Below, piece by piece: positions 32,413 to 44,010 of a stretch of DNA of 64,000 nucleotides. Both the position numbers and the translations under genes were made by a program. The notes beneath the pieces were generated by a model. That model saw nothing but the letters and a program-made list of their open reading frames with translations, made no database searches and was not told where the DNA came from. The stretch's first letter is position 1, and every line of letters begins with the position of its first letter. Source of the DNA: Chrysogorgia sp. JL179-B06 (lineage: Eukaryota > Cnidaria > Anthozoa > Scleralcyonacea > Chrysogorgiidae); the NCBI GenBank assembly GCA_035772405.1, contig JAYKKM010000217.1:843001-907000 (forward strand), given 5' to 3'.

Positions 32413-33290
32413 TTGCCGTTCGTAATTTTTGATGATATTAAATCATTAAACTCATACGTTGTTATCCAACACTAACCAAGTAACCGGGGCAGTTCAACCA
32501 ATAATTTGGTGGGGATATCCTGTGACAATCTAGAATCTAATGCCTCTTCCAACGCTGTCAATCCTTCTTCATGAGGAATATGGGGGTATAAACCTATCAC
32601 ATCAACTGTAACCAAAGAGTAACCTTCAGAAACCGTGGCTATATCCGCCAACTTACACAAAAAATGTGTGGTATCACTAATATAATATGATGGAATCTGG
32701 TCAACTAAAGGTTTAATATGAAAATCCAAAAATTCCGATACTTTCTCTGTTGGTACCCCACAATTAGAAATAACTGGACGACATGGAACGTCATACAATC
32801 TTTTATGGATTTTGGGCAACAAGTAAAACTTACCAGTTCTATTGATATTGATAATTCTTATCATTAATGAACCCTCTAAGCAATAAATCATTCAAACTTC
32901 GATTGACCAGAGTGCTCAAGTATTCTACAAGTGTTCATCCTTCTTTCAAAAGCTGTTGATACCACCTTGGAAATTCACCGACCGCACTCTCAGACAACTG
33001 TTTCTCTAACTCAATCTTCAAACCTTCTCTCCTAAACTTAACATGTTCTAACAACCATTTAACCAGTTCCAACTCAGCTTTCCAAAGTATTTCGTCCCAA
33101 CCTTTCCTAAACCCTTCAGAGTCTATGCCAATGCAGGCCCTCTTTAGATGCAATCCACCCGGTATCAAACCATTTTCCAAACTAAACTTAAAATTCAACT
33201 TGTGATGTTGAAAACGAATAAATCTCCTAAAAACATCCCTAACTTTAACAAACCTTCCTTGATACATTCTAAAAACCAACGAGCGGCAAA
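32413..33290 (-). pseudogene. PLE-1 reverse transcriptase, proximal part
   Basis: Frame 33279-32935 begins near VFRMYQGRFVKVRDVFRRFI, the N-terminal block of PLEs. Frame 32891-32472 holds GKFYLLPKIHKRLYDVPCRP, VISNCGVPTEKVSEFLDFHI and motif A TVDVIGLYPHIPHEEGL. A further frame (down to 32413) gives YEFNDLISSKITNGN, which joins the distal part at 28087 across mariner element A. The wording differs from PLE-2, so it is a different PLE lineage. Confidence 0.75.
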
Positions 33291-33311
33291 AATATATAAT
33301 TCATCAAACAG

Positions 33312-33420
33312 CCAACCTTCAACCATGTGCTCAAACAAAAAACAATTTTAATAAATTATTTCAGCTACTATATGTCTTGACGTTTGGGGGGACTACCCCT
33401 TCTTCAGAAAATCAAAGTCA
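33312..33420 (-). repeat. PLE pseudo-LTR with hammerhead-like core
   Basis: It shares words with 27921-27985. On minus it reads TCTGAAGAAGGGG, a GTAGTCCCCCC turn, then CAAACGTC, resembling the CUGANGA / GAAAC core of the hammerhead motifs known from PLE terminal repeats, but with CAAAC in place of GAAAC. Confidence 0.45.
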
Positions 33421-33589
33421 AGAAAAGTGCCCTTATATAGAAAAGTCACAAAATTTACATAAATTAAAATAATAAATTAACAATAGTCACGAGTTCTGTA
33501 TATAGTGGTGGTAATACCTAGAAGTCTCTAGATTTAGACCCTAAGGACAAACCATATCCAATCTAATTACCCAAAAGCCTCCCTTTGTG

Positions 33590-34150
33590 TTGTACATGAC
33601 AAATCAGTAATACAATTACCATAACCTCCAAATCACTTAAACCAGAGTGATCGCTATAAAAGTGTGCATACAAATGTTCACCCGGCATGCCCCATTTACC
33701 CTTCCCATACCATGTAAGGGAGCTCTTATGATTGTTAAATATAATCCTAAAGGTGTTAATTGTACTTCACATGTATTGCATTCCACATTTCTTACACAAT
33801 AACAAGTAAACTACCCTAGCCGAATCACAGTCAAAATAATAGTTTATAATATGAGTCCTCTTCCACTTTTGTCCACATTTCACCAACTCACAAATCTTAC
33901 ACCTGGATTTACCACATTTATGCAGCCATTAATCCTAACAATCTCCATATTAACTTTGGGTGATCTCGCTCTTACTAAAATATCTTTAAGACTCCTGGGG
34001 TTCTTAAATGAAACCATTGGAGGACCACTCGAAAATATCTTTTTAGCCTTTTCTGATAGTAATAAAACCGGTTGCAATTCATAAAGAATCTTTGATACCC
34101 TTGCCAAAGCCGGATGGAAGTCAACAACTAACGGCAATCTACTAGAATTC
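33590..34150 (-). pseudogene. PLE C-terminal region with GIY-YIG-type endonuclease (PLE-3)
   Basis: The frame from 34140 down reads FHPALARVSKILYELQPVLL, then SGPPMVSFKNPRSLKDILVR, the conserved linker between reverse transcriptase and endonuclease in PLEs. Further down, in other frames, come VVYLL.CKKCGMQYM-like residues, FNNHKSSLTWYGKGKWG and a GEHLYAHF stretch, which match the GIY-YIG nuclease module (the YIG itself is degraded to MQYM). Multiple stops. It lies head-to-tail with PLE-1, as PLEs often do. Confidence 0.65.
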
Positions 34151-34259
34151 TTACGAACCGCCACCTTATATATAAATATGTGTATATGTGTGTATATACA
34201 CCATAAGACACACAAGACAAACACAGCACGAACACCGATTCGTAGAGCAATGACGCTAC

Positions 34260-34640
34260 CGAAAACATAAGAAGGCACAATTCAAGAACTCGACTACGTA
34301 AGCAATGCCCTTATATGCTACCCCACCAAATTCATTTGTACAATAAAAAACACTATCTCCTACTTCCACGACGCCATCACCAGGAGAGTTAGTCGGGATG
34401 TTTTTCAAACATGTCGAATCACCCAGTCCACACGCGCATGCTGTTCTCCCATACATCAAAGGATTAACCGAAAAACTACAACGGACTCTACATAAACACG
34501 ACAACGGTTACGACCAAGCCTTTACGAACTTTACAACAACAATTTCCATCACCGAAATACAGAGTTCTGAAAATTCTAACAATAACGCTAAATCACTACC
34601 GGGCCAATATTCCATTCTTACGAACAAACACCGCAATTAT
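34260..34640 (+). pseudogene. PLE fragment, opposite strand (PLE-4)
   Basis: The plus strand gives HAHAVLPYIKGLTEKLQRTL, the VLPY.kG.tE.l.R block that precedes the nuclease in PLEs, with LDYVSNALICYPTKFICTIK upstream. It has the opposite orientation to PLE-1/2/3. The match is short and stops follow. Confidence 0.45.
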
Positions 34641-34779
34641 AATGTGTGCATGTATTACTAGTTGTCATTTTCTATTTCGGTTTTAAGTTATTGATAGTTA
34701 TGTATATATATTGTAATCACACTGGTGGTCGAAAGCTCGAAATAAAATATTTTTGATCAGAGAACGCCGTTTCATTATT

Positions 34780-35115
34780 CAGTTATATATATATATAATT
34801 ACTTCTAGAAAACGTTTTATATCTTCATGCTTATCAAACGAAATTACTTTGAGAGTCACATTAATGACGATATTTGTGTTTCTCTCATAACAAAATTGCT
34901 TCAATTGAATTTGTTTAATAACGACTAAGATATACACCCTTTTGGATAACTTATTATGCACATGTGACATTGGAAACCTTGATAATTTGCCTATCAAACA
35001 AATTGAAATATCTCCAAAAACGAAGCAAAGAAACAAAATCCTGAAAAATAGGTTACTCTATAGTTTTAAAATTTCTTTCAAATAAGACAATAATAATTTA
35101 TTTCATATACACTTT
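34780..35115. repeat. Degraded relative of the TTAA fold-back element
   Basis: Words such as ATCAAACGAAATTACTTTGA and TTTCTTTCAAATAAGACA followed by TTTCATATACACTTTAA follow the order seen in the right arm of 37394-38177. Only one arm is recognisable. Confidence 0.4.
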
Positions 35116-35242
35116 AATATACCACATTTCCCAACCAGGAATTAGGTTGCTTTATTTGTATAGATCATGTAAAACCCATGCCTATACTTGATGATTTAAA
35201 AGTCGAAAATGTCTGATAATTTAAGATTTGATTTTATAGAAC

Positions 35243-35405
35243 AAATAGATTTCATTTTCCGTGCGTCTGTGCTGTATAATAGATCACAGAAGACATCACA
35301 ACATGTAAAGAATGACTTCGTCTCATGCCATACTTTTTGTTCTTTACTCGCTGTGACATCTTCTGTGATCTATTACAGTAGATGCACGGTAAAATGTGAT
35401 ATTTG
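35243..35405. repeat. Fold-back MITE-like inverted repeat
   Basis: Left words CATTTTCCGTGC and AATAGATCACAGAAGACATC face their complements GATGTCTTCTGTGATCTATT-like and GCACGGTAAAATG on the right. Arms are about 65 bp. Confidence 0.75.
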
Positions 35406-36279
35406 TTAAATATATTACGTATGCAATATGTATATAATAATTCTTATTAACATATAATATTTCGTATGAAAGGTCGGATCAAAGTGACCGGAAGAAGAAA
35501 CAGAGTTGGATAAGGAACAAATTGATACAGGAGGTATTGTCTCAGCTATATCGCCTTTTAACGACCTTATTATGTTCTGTTTCCCTCTAACAGTTTACTT
35601 GGACGTTCCATCCATAGGCGTACGGGTATAATTTTGTGCGAGGCTGAGCATAACTTGCCGGAATAAATGATGACGTCAATATTACTGAAGAACACGAATT
35701 GGCATCGTTTAGACTAAGCATTAAGTACGTTTTTCATTAATGTATATGAACATGCATTGGAAACACGTACATTAGGGGAGTCCGGGGTCATGCTCCCCCG
35801 AGAAAATGTTTGAATCTTTGATTCCCTGAAGTGTATTTCCTGCAATTTGCAGTAACTCGTTTTTGCATCCGTGGCAGTGTGCAGGATTCGAAGTATTTAA
35901 TTACCGTTAAAGTAACACAAATTTTCCAAATTTAGACCGCGTGGATATCTCTCCAGCAACGCGAATAGGGAATGCGTTGCAAACGACAGCAGAAGAGGAG
36001 GAAAACCAAATGTATTAGGTATATTCAAGTTGAATATACGAGATTACGTTTAGACAACGCCCAGACCAAGGCCTAGCTAAATGCCACTTTTAACCATTCC
36101 TAAACGATGAACAACAATGAAATCCCAGATTTCCCTTAATGAGAATCCGTTATAATGTCATTAAGATGCATTAAAATATTAGAATAATTTAATACTGGAC
36201 CCTTTTTGCCCGAATATAGAGCTACTTTTTTGGACAACTGGGGGGGGGGGGGCTGTGAGACAACCATTTAGCGCAATAC
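35406..36279. other. No recognisable gene
   Basis: Unassigned stretch ending with a G run at about 36240-36252. Confidence 0.4.
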
Positions 36280-36664
36280 AAGGCTCCTTCAACTGCGTTA
36301 AAACTTGGGTACGTGCTCAAGAAAGTTGCCTATATTGTAAGAGGCAAGGCAATACGGATCCGTGATTCATATTACCAAAACGACGTGGGGAACTTTATAA
36401 AGTTGCACGAGCAGGAGTGGGCAGACAAGATCTCCATCAAAGCTCTGAATTCGCTGGCTTACCCACAAGCACAACAAGCCACCCTCTCGTGGAAAACCTA
36501 CTGAAATTGAGGCAATTGCAACAAATCGAATAACTTGGACAGCGTTTGGAAATTTTCTCACAAAAAGAGGTCTGGCGAGAGCTTGCGCTCATATGTTTGA
36601 CAAGAATGATAATTTTTAATAAAAGGAGATCTGGGGAAGCGTCAAGATTGCGATTGGATGTTTT
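36280..36664 (+). pseudogene. Fragment of a repetitive uncharacterised cnidarian-type protein family
   Basis: The plus strand reads APSTALKLGYVLKKVAYIV, then NFIKLHEQEWADKISIKALN, and in the next frame LALICLTRMIIFNKRRSGEA. I recall this order (an S.AL.LG..LKK...I block, an EW....S..A block and a FNKRRSGE block) from multi-copy proteins of corals and fishes, but I cannot name a function. Two stops separate the blocks. A LINE tail follows directly. Confidence 0.4.
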
Positions 36665-37065
36665 TAATTCCAGGCCTTTACGAAGCAATGGCACTAAACT
36701 TACTTTGGCAAAACCAAATACTAATTACCTTAAAAGAAGTTACTCATATAGGGCTGCAATTTCGTGGAACGAACTGTCCAATGAAGTAACTGACAATTAT
36801 CAAAGTCTATCTATCTCGTCATTCAAACGACGACTTAAGAATCTTTCATAATTGAATAGCAGACGACTTGTTATATAATTGTATATATTGACTTACATTT
36901 GTATTTTTATTTTAGTATTGTTTATTGATACATGTATATTTATATAGTTAGGTTTATGCTGTGCTTATTTTTAACTATAATTGCACGGCCCTTTGAAAAA
37001 CAGTTTTACTGAATAGGCTACTGTGTATAAAGAAATTTAATTAAAGATTAAAGGCCAGATTGGAT
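36665..37065 (+). pseudogene. LINE 3' end (CR1/L2-type)
   Basis: RSNGTKLTLAKPNTNYLKRS and then YRAAISWNELSNEV with a SISSFKRRLKN ending are the usual last residues of CR1/L2-type ORF2, followed by a 3' UTR with GCACGGCCCTTTGAAAAACA. Strongly 5'-truncated. Confidence 0.6.
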
Positions 37066-37393
37066 AAACAACCAGAATAAAGAAATCACTGCATCCCTGT
37101 CATCACAAGAAAAAGAGCTTTGTAAAAGGTATTCTAAAATACAAAATAAATTAAGGTTTAAACAATGTCTGTATACCATGGTACAGCTGAACTGATTAAT
37201 AAAACATCAGTGATCAGTGTCTATAAATGTGATAATCACAATTATAGACAATTTCCTCTCAACCATCGCAAACCTACACTTCAAAAACAGGAATTTGCCT
37301 GGAACATAAAGTTGGACGAAACACGAACTTATCACAATTTGCCTATGTAGAACATAAAATGGCCTCACATGCTGATATCGATGTTTTGCTTAA

Positions 37394-38177
37394 AGTGCCT
37401 ATGAAACGAAAATTAAGTTTGTTTTATTTGAAAGAACTTTTAAAATAATGAAGAATATTAATTTACAGCTTTCTCATATTTCACTTGGTTCTTGAGATAT
37501 TTAGACTTATGTGATATTCAAATGAGATAGCTATGACGTCAAGGGGTTTGCAATACATTTTAACATATTGGAAAATCGTGTATATCTTTAAGATTATTAA
37601 ACGAAATCACTTGAAACATTGCATGTGGATACAGACACCTAAACTGGAGAACATCGTTCTAGTTTTATGGTCGCCATGGTAACAAATTAGTTTTCAGACA
37701 TCTTGATTTCTAAAATAAAATTATTTGTTTTCTCTTCCGTCCCAAACATTTGCGGGTTGGTACTGGTTTAGCATATTTTCACTGACTTAACCAATTCTAA
37801 ACTGAAGTTTAACTTTGGTGCAACACATAGCTATGTCAGAAAACAAAGATGTTTGACAAAGAGACTTAGAGGTCTGGGAACTATATTATTACTATTGCAA
37901 CATTGAAACTAGAACGATGTTCTCCAGTTTAGTGGTTTGTATCCACATGCAAAGTTTCAGGTGATTTCGTTTGATAATCTTAAAGATATACACGATTTTC
38001 CAATATGTTAAAATGTATTGCAAACCCCTTGACGTCATAGCTATCTCATTTGAATATCACATAAGTCTAAATATCTCAAGAACAAAGTGAAATATGAAAG
38101 AACTGTAAATTTATATTCTTCATTATTTTAAAAGTTCTTTCAAATAAAACAAACTTAATTTTCGTTTCATAGGCACT
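37394..38177. mobile_element. TTAA-flanked fold-back MITE
   Basis: AGTGCCTATGAAACGAAAAT at the left and its complement at the right end arms of about 270 bp (37394-37665, 37905-38177). TTAA flanks both sides (37390-37393, 38178-38181). TTAA duplication points to piggyBac or Kolobok mobilisation. There is no coding frame. Confidence 0.85.
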
Positions 38178-38181
38178 TTAA

Positions 38182-38359
38182 AAACAACCACGAAGATTGA
38201 TCCGTTTTTATCCAGTGACATTTTAGAAGTAATCCAAAAAGCTCATCAATTGTGCTTTATCACTGCATAAAGTCGCTCGCTTTTGGCTCTCGTCTATATA
38301 AATTTTGTGATTATCGTGAAATAATCCGAGATAGCTTGACCAATCAGCATGTGCGCTTT
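38182..38359. other. No recognisable feature
   Basis: Short spacer between the fold-back element and the LINE copy 2 tail (a run of T at about 38370). Confidence 0.4.
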
Positions 38360-38549
38360 TCTAGAATTTTTTTTTTTTGAGAAATATAATAATTTTAATC
38401 TTACAACATCAAATAAATACAATTAAATAGTACTTGGCTCGCTACTTTATATGATTAATGTTACTATACATTACGTTATAAGAAAAACAAAAACAAGAAG
38501 AAAAAGTATCATTAGAAATAAAGTATCAGAAAAACAAAGTATCCAATTG

Positions 38550-39294
38550 TCATTGAAACTTGCTTGTCGCACAGGCAATCTCAATGTTACCCGGATCGAG
38601 TTCGACTTTCTTTCGCAGACATCTAGAGCCACGAACACACAGGATGGCAGAGCGCACAAGAGCAAATGACAGTTTTGAGCGAATCCAGTTTGTTACGACG
38701 CTGTTTTCTAGGCCACGTTTTTCAGCTATTCGTGATGATAGTACCGTCAAGAACTTTTCAGTTTCGCGGCTACTCCCTCCATATGGAGTGAAGATCAGCG
38801 GAGTAAAAGAGCCATGTTCCACATCAATGACTTTGTCCATATGCTCGTTTCTTCTCACGTTCATTGGCACAGAAAGTGGTTGACAACTTCTGGTTTTTGT
38901 AGGAAGGGGCGAAAGGGTTGAATACCCGAACGTCGAAGAATGCCCGTTGGCCACGAAGCCAGAAGCCTCTCACGCTTATGTCGAGTCTCGCCTCGTCTTG
39001 TGTGTTTGCTGTACCATGGAGTTGCTCACCAGTGACTGGAAGAAGAGGTGGTTCGATTTCCACATCGTTGGAGATCTCAGTAGCTAGATGCCCGAGGAGG
39101 TCTCGAACTTCGTTATGTCTTTGATGGATAAAACCGCCCTTGCAGCAAGAGATCGCGTGATCAATTGAGAAGTGTTTCCCACAGGCGCAGGTTGTTGGGA
39201 GGTACTTCAGCTGCCATCGGTATCGCATACGTATTGCATCGTGGAATTCCCTTTTATTTAGAGCGTAGCTTTCAGCGGAAGCGATGTTAGCCAA
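38550..39294 (-). pseudogene. LINE C-terminal restriction-like endonuclease (copy 2)
   Basis: LNKREFHDAIRMRYRWQLKY, then CACGKHFSIDHAISCCKGG (zinc cluster), RHNEVRD, and the endonuclease core TQDEARLDISVRGFW followed by FFDVRVFNPFAPSY. Every residue block has a counterpart in copy 1, so the domain assignment rests on conservation between two copies as well as on motif order. Confidence 0.65.
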
Positions 39295-41284
39295 TTTGAT
39301 GCGCCTTTCATTTGAGCAAGTTCGTTTGAACGTAACTGCTCCTTGACCATTCTCATTCTTAGACCTGCTAGAATTTGCTGATGCTCTTCGTTCCTTCCCT
39401 TTATGATCATGTTCTTGATCTGAATATGAGCTTTGGTGTCAAAGCCGTATTTTGCGTCTTGGGTTTTGATATTTGTAGAAAGCTGCTCAGTTGCTGACTT
39501 AGAATAAGCGAACTCCCTTTCCGAAATTTCAGCGAAGATCGGGATTCCAAGTCCTCCGAACCTAATGGGTAGACTGAGAAGCTTGCGTTCGTCTGCAGAG
39601 CAATGATATCCATCCGTGATGGCAGGTAAGAAGAGGCGGTTGATGACTTCGTCGACTGGCTTCAGCAACGGACCAAGGTTTGGGATGGTACGTAAGTGGT
39701 AAGACAGTTTGTGCTGAAATCCTGCCACAAATGCTGCATATGCTGCCTGTGGTGCAAACAATGCAATTTTGGAAAGTTCCTGAAGCTGCTGAACCCATTT
39801 CTTGACAAGAGTTTGGACGTACTTCTCTCATGATTCGCTGGTTCCGATGTAGCTACCAAGATACCCATGCCCTTTTGATGTCACGTTTATTTCTGAGCCA
39901 GCGAATATTTACTTTGCAGACTCAAGTTACCAGCCAAGATTTGAAGATTTTGGGAAGTAGCCAAGAAGGGGATCAAAACGAAGGATGCGATCCCACCATA
40001 CTCTTAGACATTCAAGGGCACCTGCACCGCCAAGATCATCTGCATATGCTGCATGCTTCACTCCTCTGCTATCCGGGCCACCGTCATCTTCTACCTTGAT
40101 TAGCGGAAGAAGTGGAACAATCCCCACTGCGTAGGCTGGCATTGCAAGTGGATCTCCCTGAGTTGTCCCCTCGGATGATAAGATCTCTTTACCACCAGTA
40201 ATGAAAAGCCTCGATGGTGAGCCGTAGCAGTTCCTCACATATGTGGCCATCGCTGGACAGATGTAACGGATGTTATGAAGAAGGACTTGACGGTTGAGGG
40301 AGTTGAAGGCGTTCGATGCGTCGAGAGTAGTAAGGCGTCTGTACTTTCCTCTTCGAAAATCTCTCGCATAGAGTGGGCTGCTGCTTCACACCCAGATGGT
40401 AGACCAGCACAAAGCTGCAGAGATCCAGCACTGGAGAGAATATCCGGCTTGATGACAGATATTATTGACTTCCCAATAATGCGTCGAATCACTTCTCCAA
40501 TATCGATAGGCCTCACCCCTGGGTTTTTATCGAGAGGGATTAGACGGCAAGCGACATAGGCTTCAATTGAGGACGGTAGGTCTGGGTCTCCTTTGATTTC
40601 TTTTGTACATAGAATACGGGCCATTTCTGCAAGACTTGAACGAAGCTCGGTTCCTGTCTTTCCGAAGTTTTTGGAGACAAGTATCCTCCGGCAGCCGTCT
40701 GCGTCTAAACCAGAAGGACCGGCAGCTCCCTTTGAATGTAGTGCTGCTTTAGCTATTGTTGACTCGTCAATGGCGGAAAACATCACCGGGTCGATGAAAG
40801 GGATCTCTCCTTTCATCAATACTGCTTCGTCAGCTGGCATTGATTCAGGATGTTTTGCCTTTAGTTCTTGTTTTGTCTTTAGTTCTTGTAGTTCTCTCAT
40901 CCGAGAGTTCCAAGACGCCCGCTGTTGTTTCTTTATCAAGCATTCTGATGGCGGCATGAACTTTGCCGACCAACATCAATTTTGCGAAAGTGTTCTGCAG
41001 ATCTCGATTGCGATCCCATCGGAAGTTTTGACTGGATGGTTCTGCCTTCTCTAACCAAAGAGTCAAAGTCCCCTACTTCCCACAGGGTTAACCTCCTTTG
41101 CAGGCATTCGCTGTGTTGCTTCGATTTTGACTTGAAAGTGGGTTTCTGCAGTAGTAAGCGCAGGCATCACCATTACAACTTTTAGGGCTACATCTTTCAT
41201 CGAATGTGCTTCTGAATTCCACATGTTGATGAGACGGGTGGTTTCAGCTATGAACCTTTTACCAGCTGCACCAGTAGGAAGCAA
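39258..41284 (-). pseudogene. LINE reverse transcriptase region (copy 2)
   Basis: Upstream frames show LLPTGAAGKRFIAETTRLIN, the counterpart of the IPSGRSGKSF block in copy 1. Frame 40957-40235 (240 residues) includes ALHSKGAAGPSGLDADGCRR, ACRLIPLDKNPGVRPIDIGE and then a damaged motif A. Frame 40250-39927 has SSEGTTQGDPLAMPAYAVGI (motif B) and KHAAYADDLGGAG (motif C, YADD intact). Frame 39761-39258 is the thumb region (FCPAITDGYHCSADERKLLS-like order). Frame changes separate each block. Confidence 0.75.
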
Positions 41285-41446
41285 GAAAATGTAATCTTTT
41301 CTATAATCACCTGTGTAAATATACTAAAGAAACATAGTAGATATAAAGATGTTGAACATTTTATAAAGCAATAAGTGTTTGATAAGCTATTTAAAAAATA
41401 GCAAAGGACAAACAAATACCACTGCATAGATTTCTAAGAGAGACTT

Positions 41447-42400
41447 TTGGAGAGTGATATAGTCCAATTACTGTCAAGTTTAGAGGTTGTTAACAATTAC
41501 AGTAAATTCAATACCATTCATATTGTAACTGTAAGGATATCGCTGAGAAAATGGTATCTTGCTGTAGACCGCGGTACCACTGTATGGTCGTCTATTATCA
41601 TGTTGATTAAACATGGTGTCATTTCTGAACAGTTGAAAACCATTAATGTTGTACATGAAGAGTGGAGTAAAACAAAGCTGCAAGCTCCTATCCGTTCCTA
41701 GCTTTGCATTTCAGTTACAATGTTTGAATCAACAGCAATTTTATTTTCACACAGGTTAATCACATATAGCCCTTCAATTGAGGTAACTCTACTAAGTGCA
41801 ACATAGTATATATATGAGGAATTATTCTTACAGTATTGAGATTGGCAAGTTTGAAATATCTCCTAGATGCAGTGGAAATTGCTTTCTCACTGTATGAGCT
41901 GCTTTGTGTTTACCAACACAAAACTGGGCAGTTATTGGTTTAATTGGTGTCCATGTACTTTGGATGCCTTGTACGTAGACATGTCTGTTTTGTTGTCTTG
42001 TTTTTTTTACCAACATAATCAAACTCATAATCAAACTCTACCCAAATTATGCCAGATGGTTTATGTGGTTGATGTAACTGAACTAATTTAATAGCATTGC
42101 TAGCACTGTTTGTCAGACCATCGTCAGTTCTTACATTTAATGCACTTTCTGTTCATCAAAAGGTTTCTTGCTATCTGCATTGTTTCTCAGTCTCATATTT
42201 GGCTCAATATTTTGCCTCTTACTTCAGCAAAGTTAGCTCCAATAACACTGTCTTGTGCCTTATTAAATGGAATATTTATTGCCTGTACAGTAAGCTGTTT
42301 CATAAGCTGTTTTATTATAATCGTCAGCATCATCATGTGGATAATTTATTCATCAAAACATCTTTCTTTGAGTTTGGAAATATAATTTGAAAAGAAATGT
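41447..42400 (-). pseudogene. Helitron helicase C-terminus with EEP-nuclease-like tail
   Basis: Going down the minus strand: VRTDDGLTNSASNAIKLVQL-like residues, HKPSGIIWVEFD, then STWTPIKPITAQFCVGKHKA and VRKQFPLHL, then YVALSRVTSIEGLYVINL. These are the last PIF1-type helicase blocks as found in Helitrons. Beyond a stop, GTAVYSKIPFSQRYPY and MNGIEFTVI follow, which resemble the endonuclease/exonuclease/phosphatase domain that some Helitrons carry after the helicase. Frame changes and a missing helicase motif make it a dead fragment. The Helitron 3' hairpin was not found. Confidence 0.6.
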
Positions 42401-42929
42401 TGTATATATGGCAAAATAAGAGAAACACCACGAGTTTAAATAGACAAGCATAAAACACCGCCATAGCTTAAAATATACACCAAGATGGCTATGTATTCGC
42501 ATGATATTTTCTCGTTTTACCATCAACCGATCAACGTAAATAGCTTAATTATATATCAATGTATACAAGTTATCTTGTCTCTGTTGATCAATCTTCACTA
42601 AAATAGCTTTTAAACAACTCTTTACTATTGGTTCAACTGCAAACAGCCTTCGAGGAACTCTCGAAATTGGCCTCATGTGATGAAATCCTAATATTCCATA
42701 CCCCAAAGTGACATTTTTGTCTCACTTTGTGCTTGCTATGTAGACTTACGATGAACTTAAAATGTGTGCCGACGACTGTTAATTTAAAAGCCTGCAAATG
42801 CTAACACCTGATTTCCTGATATAGTCAAGTACAACCAGTCTCTGGAAAAAAGGATGATAATATAAAAAAATAGAGTGCTCCGTAGACAGTGTTTTGAATA
42901 TATAGCAAAGTGAAAAGGTGGTAAACTGC
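42401..42929. other. No recognisable gene
   Basis: AT-rich spacer between Helitron and PLE-5 remnants. Confidence 0.4.
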
Positions 42930-43010
42930 CAAGAATTTAGTGACGAGATACTGACGTTTCGAGCGGAGCCCTTCATCAGAGTAAGACGAGATGAAATAAA
43001 ATAAATAGGG
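42930..43010 (-). ncRNA. Hammerhead-ribozyme-like motif in a PLE terminal repeat
   Basis: The minus strand reads CTGATGA, then AGGGCTCCGCTC (can fold GGGC-UCC-GCUC), then GAAACGTC. This order is the catalytic core of the minimal hammerheads described in Penelope-like elements. One extra A sits after CTGATGA, and stem I is weak, so activity is doubtful. Confidence 0.4.
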
Positions 43011-43126
43011 CTTATATATATATTTGCCAAAAGGGTGTCACAAGTAGAAAGTTAGCCAATCAAATGCACGGGAGATAAACAAAGTAATAATTAATGAGAT
43101 GCGAAAAGATAAATCATTTGCTATTT

Positions 43127-44010
43127 TTACAGTCGATCAGAGGAGGAGGGAGAAATGACAGGTCCAATATTAAGGGGATTAGGCGATATTAAAGCAGTAA
43201 GAAACAAAACTTGAAGTGCATAAGCTAATAATAAAAAAGTTCCAAGCAAACTAAAATAACAAAAAACTTGTAGGAAATTAAATAAAAGAAAAACGTTCAT
43301 TAAGACCAAGAGGATGTGTGGTGTAAGACGCTTCTCTTGCCGTTTGTGGTTATCGTTACCACCTGAGATGGGAAGGATGGCACAGACTTTCATGTCTGAA
43401 GCCAAATGGTTAGAGCTGTTGAAATGGCGCGCTACAGGTTTGCCAACATCATTGTTCCTCACGGAACGAAGATGTTCAGCAAACCTGTCTGAAAGGCGTC
43501 GCCCAGTTTCACCGATGTAGATTTTAGGGAATTTATTGCAAGAAATGCAATAAATTATGTTGGTGGAAGTGCATGAAAAAGTGTGATGGATTGTGTGGTT
43601 GAATTTGGGGGCAGTAATAACTGTAGTGGGATTGAGAAAAGGGCATGCGTTGCAGCGGGAACGGCCGCAAGAAAATGTTCCCGCTGGTGCCGAGGTATTT
43701 TGTTTAAGGGCACTATGTACTAAGGAGTCACGAATGTTTTTATTACGGCGAAAAGATACCAAAGGGTTATCAGTTAAAATGGCTGAAAATTCCGATTAAT
43801 AATATTTTTAACTTTAAAATTGAAAGGATGAAATGTTAGAACTAAAGGAATTTTGTTGTTTGAAACTTGTTCCAAAGGTGGTTCAAGGGCATCTAAATGG
43901 GGGACGGGAAAAGCTTTCTGAACGCCAAGGTCTAGAAGGTTGGTAGGGTAACCACGTTGAACCAAAAAAGATCTCATTTCCATTGCTTGAAAATCCTGGT
44001 CGTCGCTACA
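43127..44010 (-). pseudogene. PLE-5 C-terminal part with GIY-YIG endonuclease
   Basis: From 44000 down: SDDQDFQAMEMRSFLVQRGY, then IPLVLTFHPFNFKVKNII in another frame, then frame 43762-43127 with SFRRNKNIRDSLVHSALKQN, a cysteine cluster (CGRSRCNACPF), and IIYCISCNKFPKIYIGETGR, which contains the GIY-YIG nuclease core (YCI..., IYIGETGRR) and the following RFAEHLRSV helix with its catalytic-type Arg. The nuclease half is continuous and well kept. Hydrophobic residues after VCAILPISGG are probably read-through. Confidence 0.8.

Larger units (their letters stand above)
38360..41290 (-). mobile_element. RLE-type non-LTR retrotransposon, copy 2
   Basis: Same strand and domain order as copy 1 (4430-7745). 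It ends at a T-rich stretch near 38370, which is an A-tail on the minus strand. Frames 41284-41063, 41066-40845, 40957-40235, 40250-39927, 39761-39258, 39294-38824 and 38954-38550 cover the protein. It is longer and less broken in the RT N-terminal half than copy 1. Confidence 0.75.
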
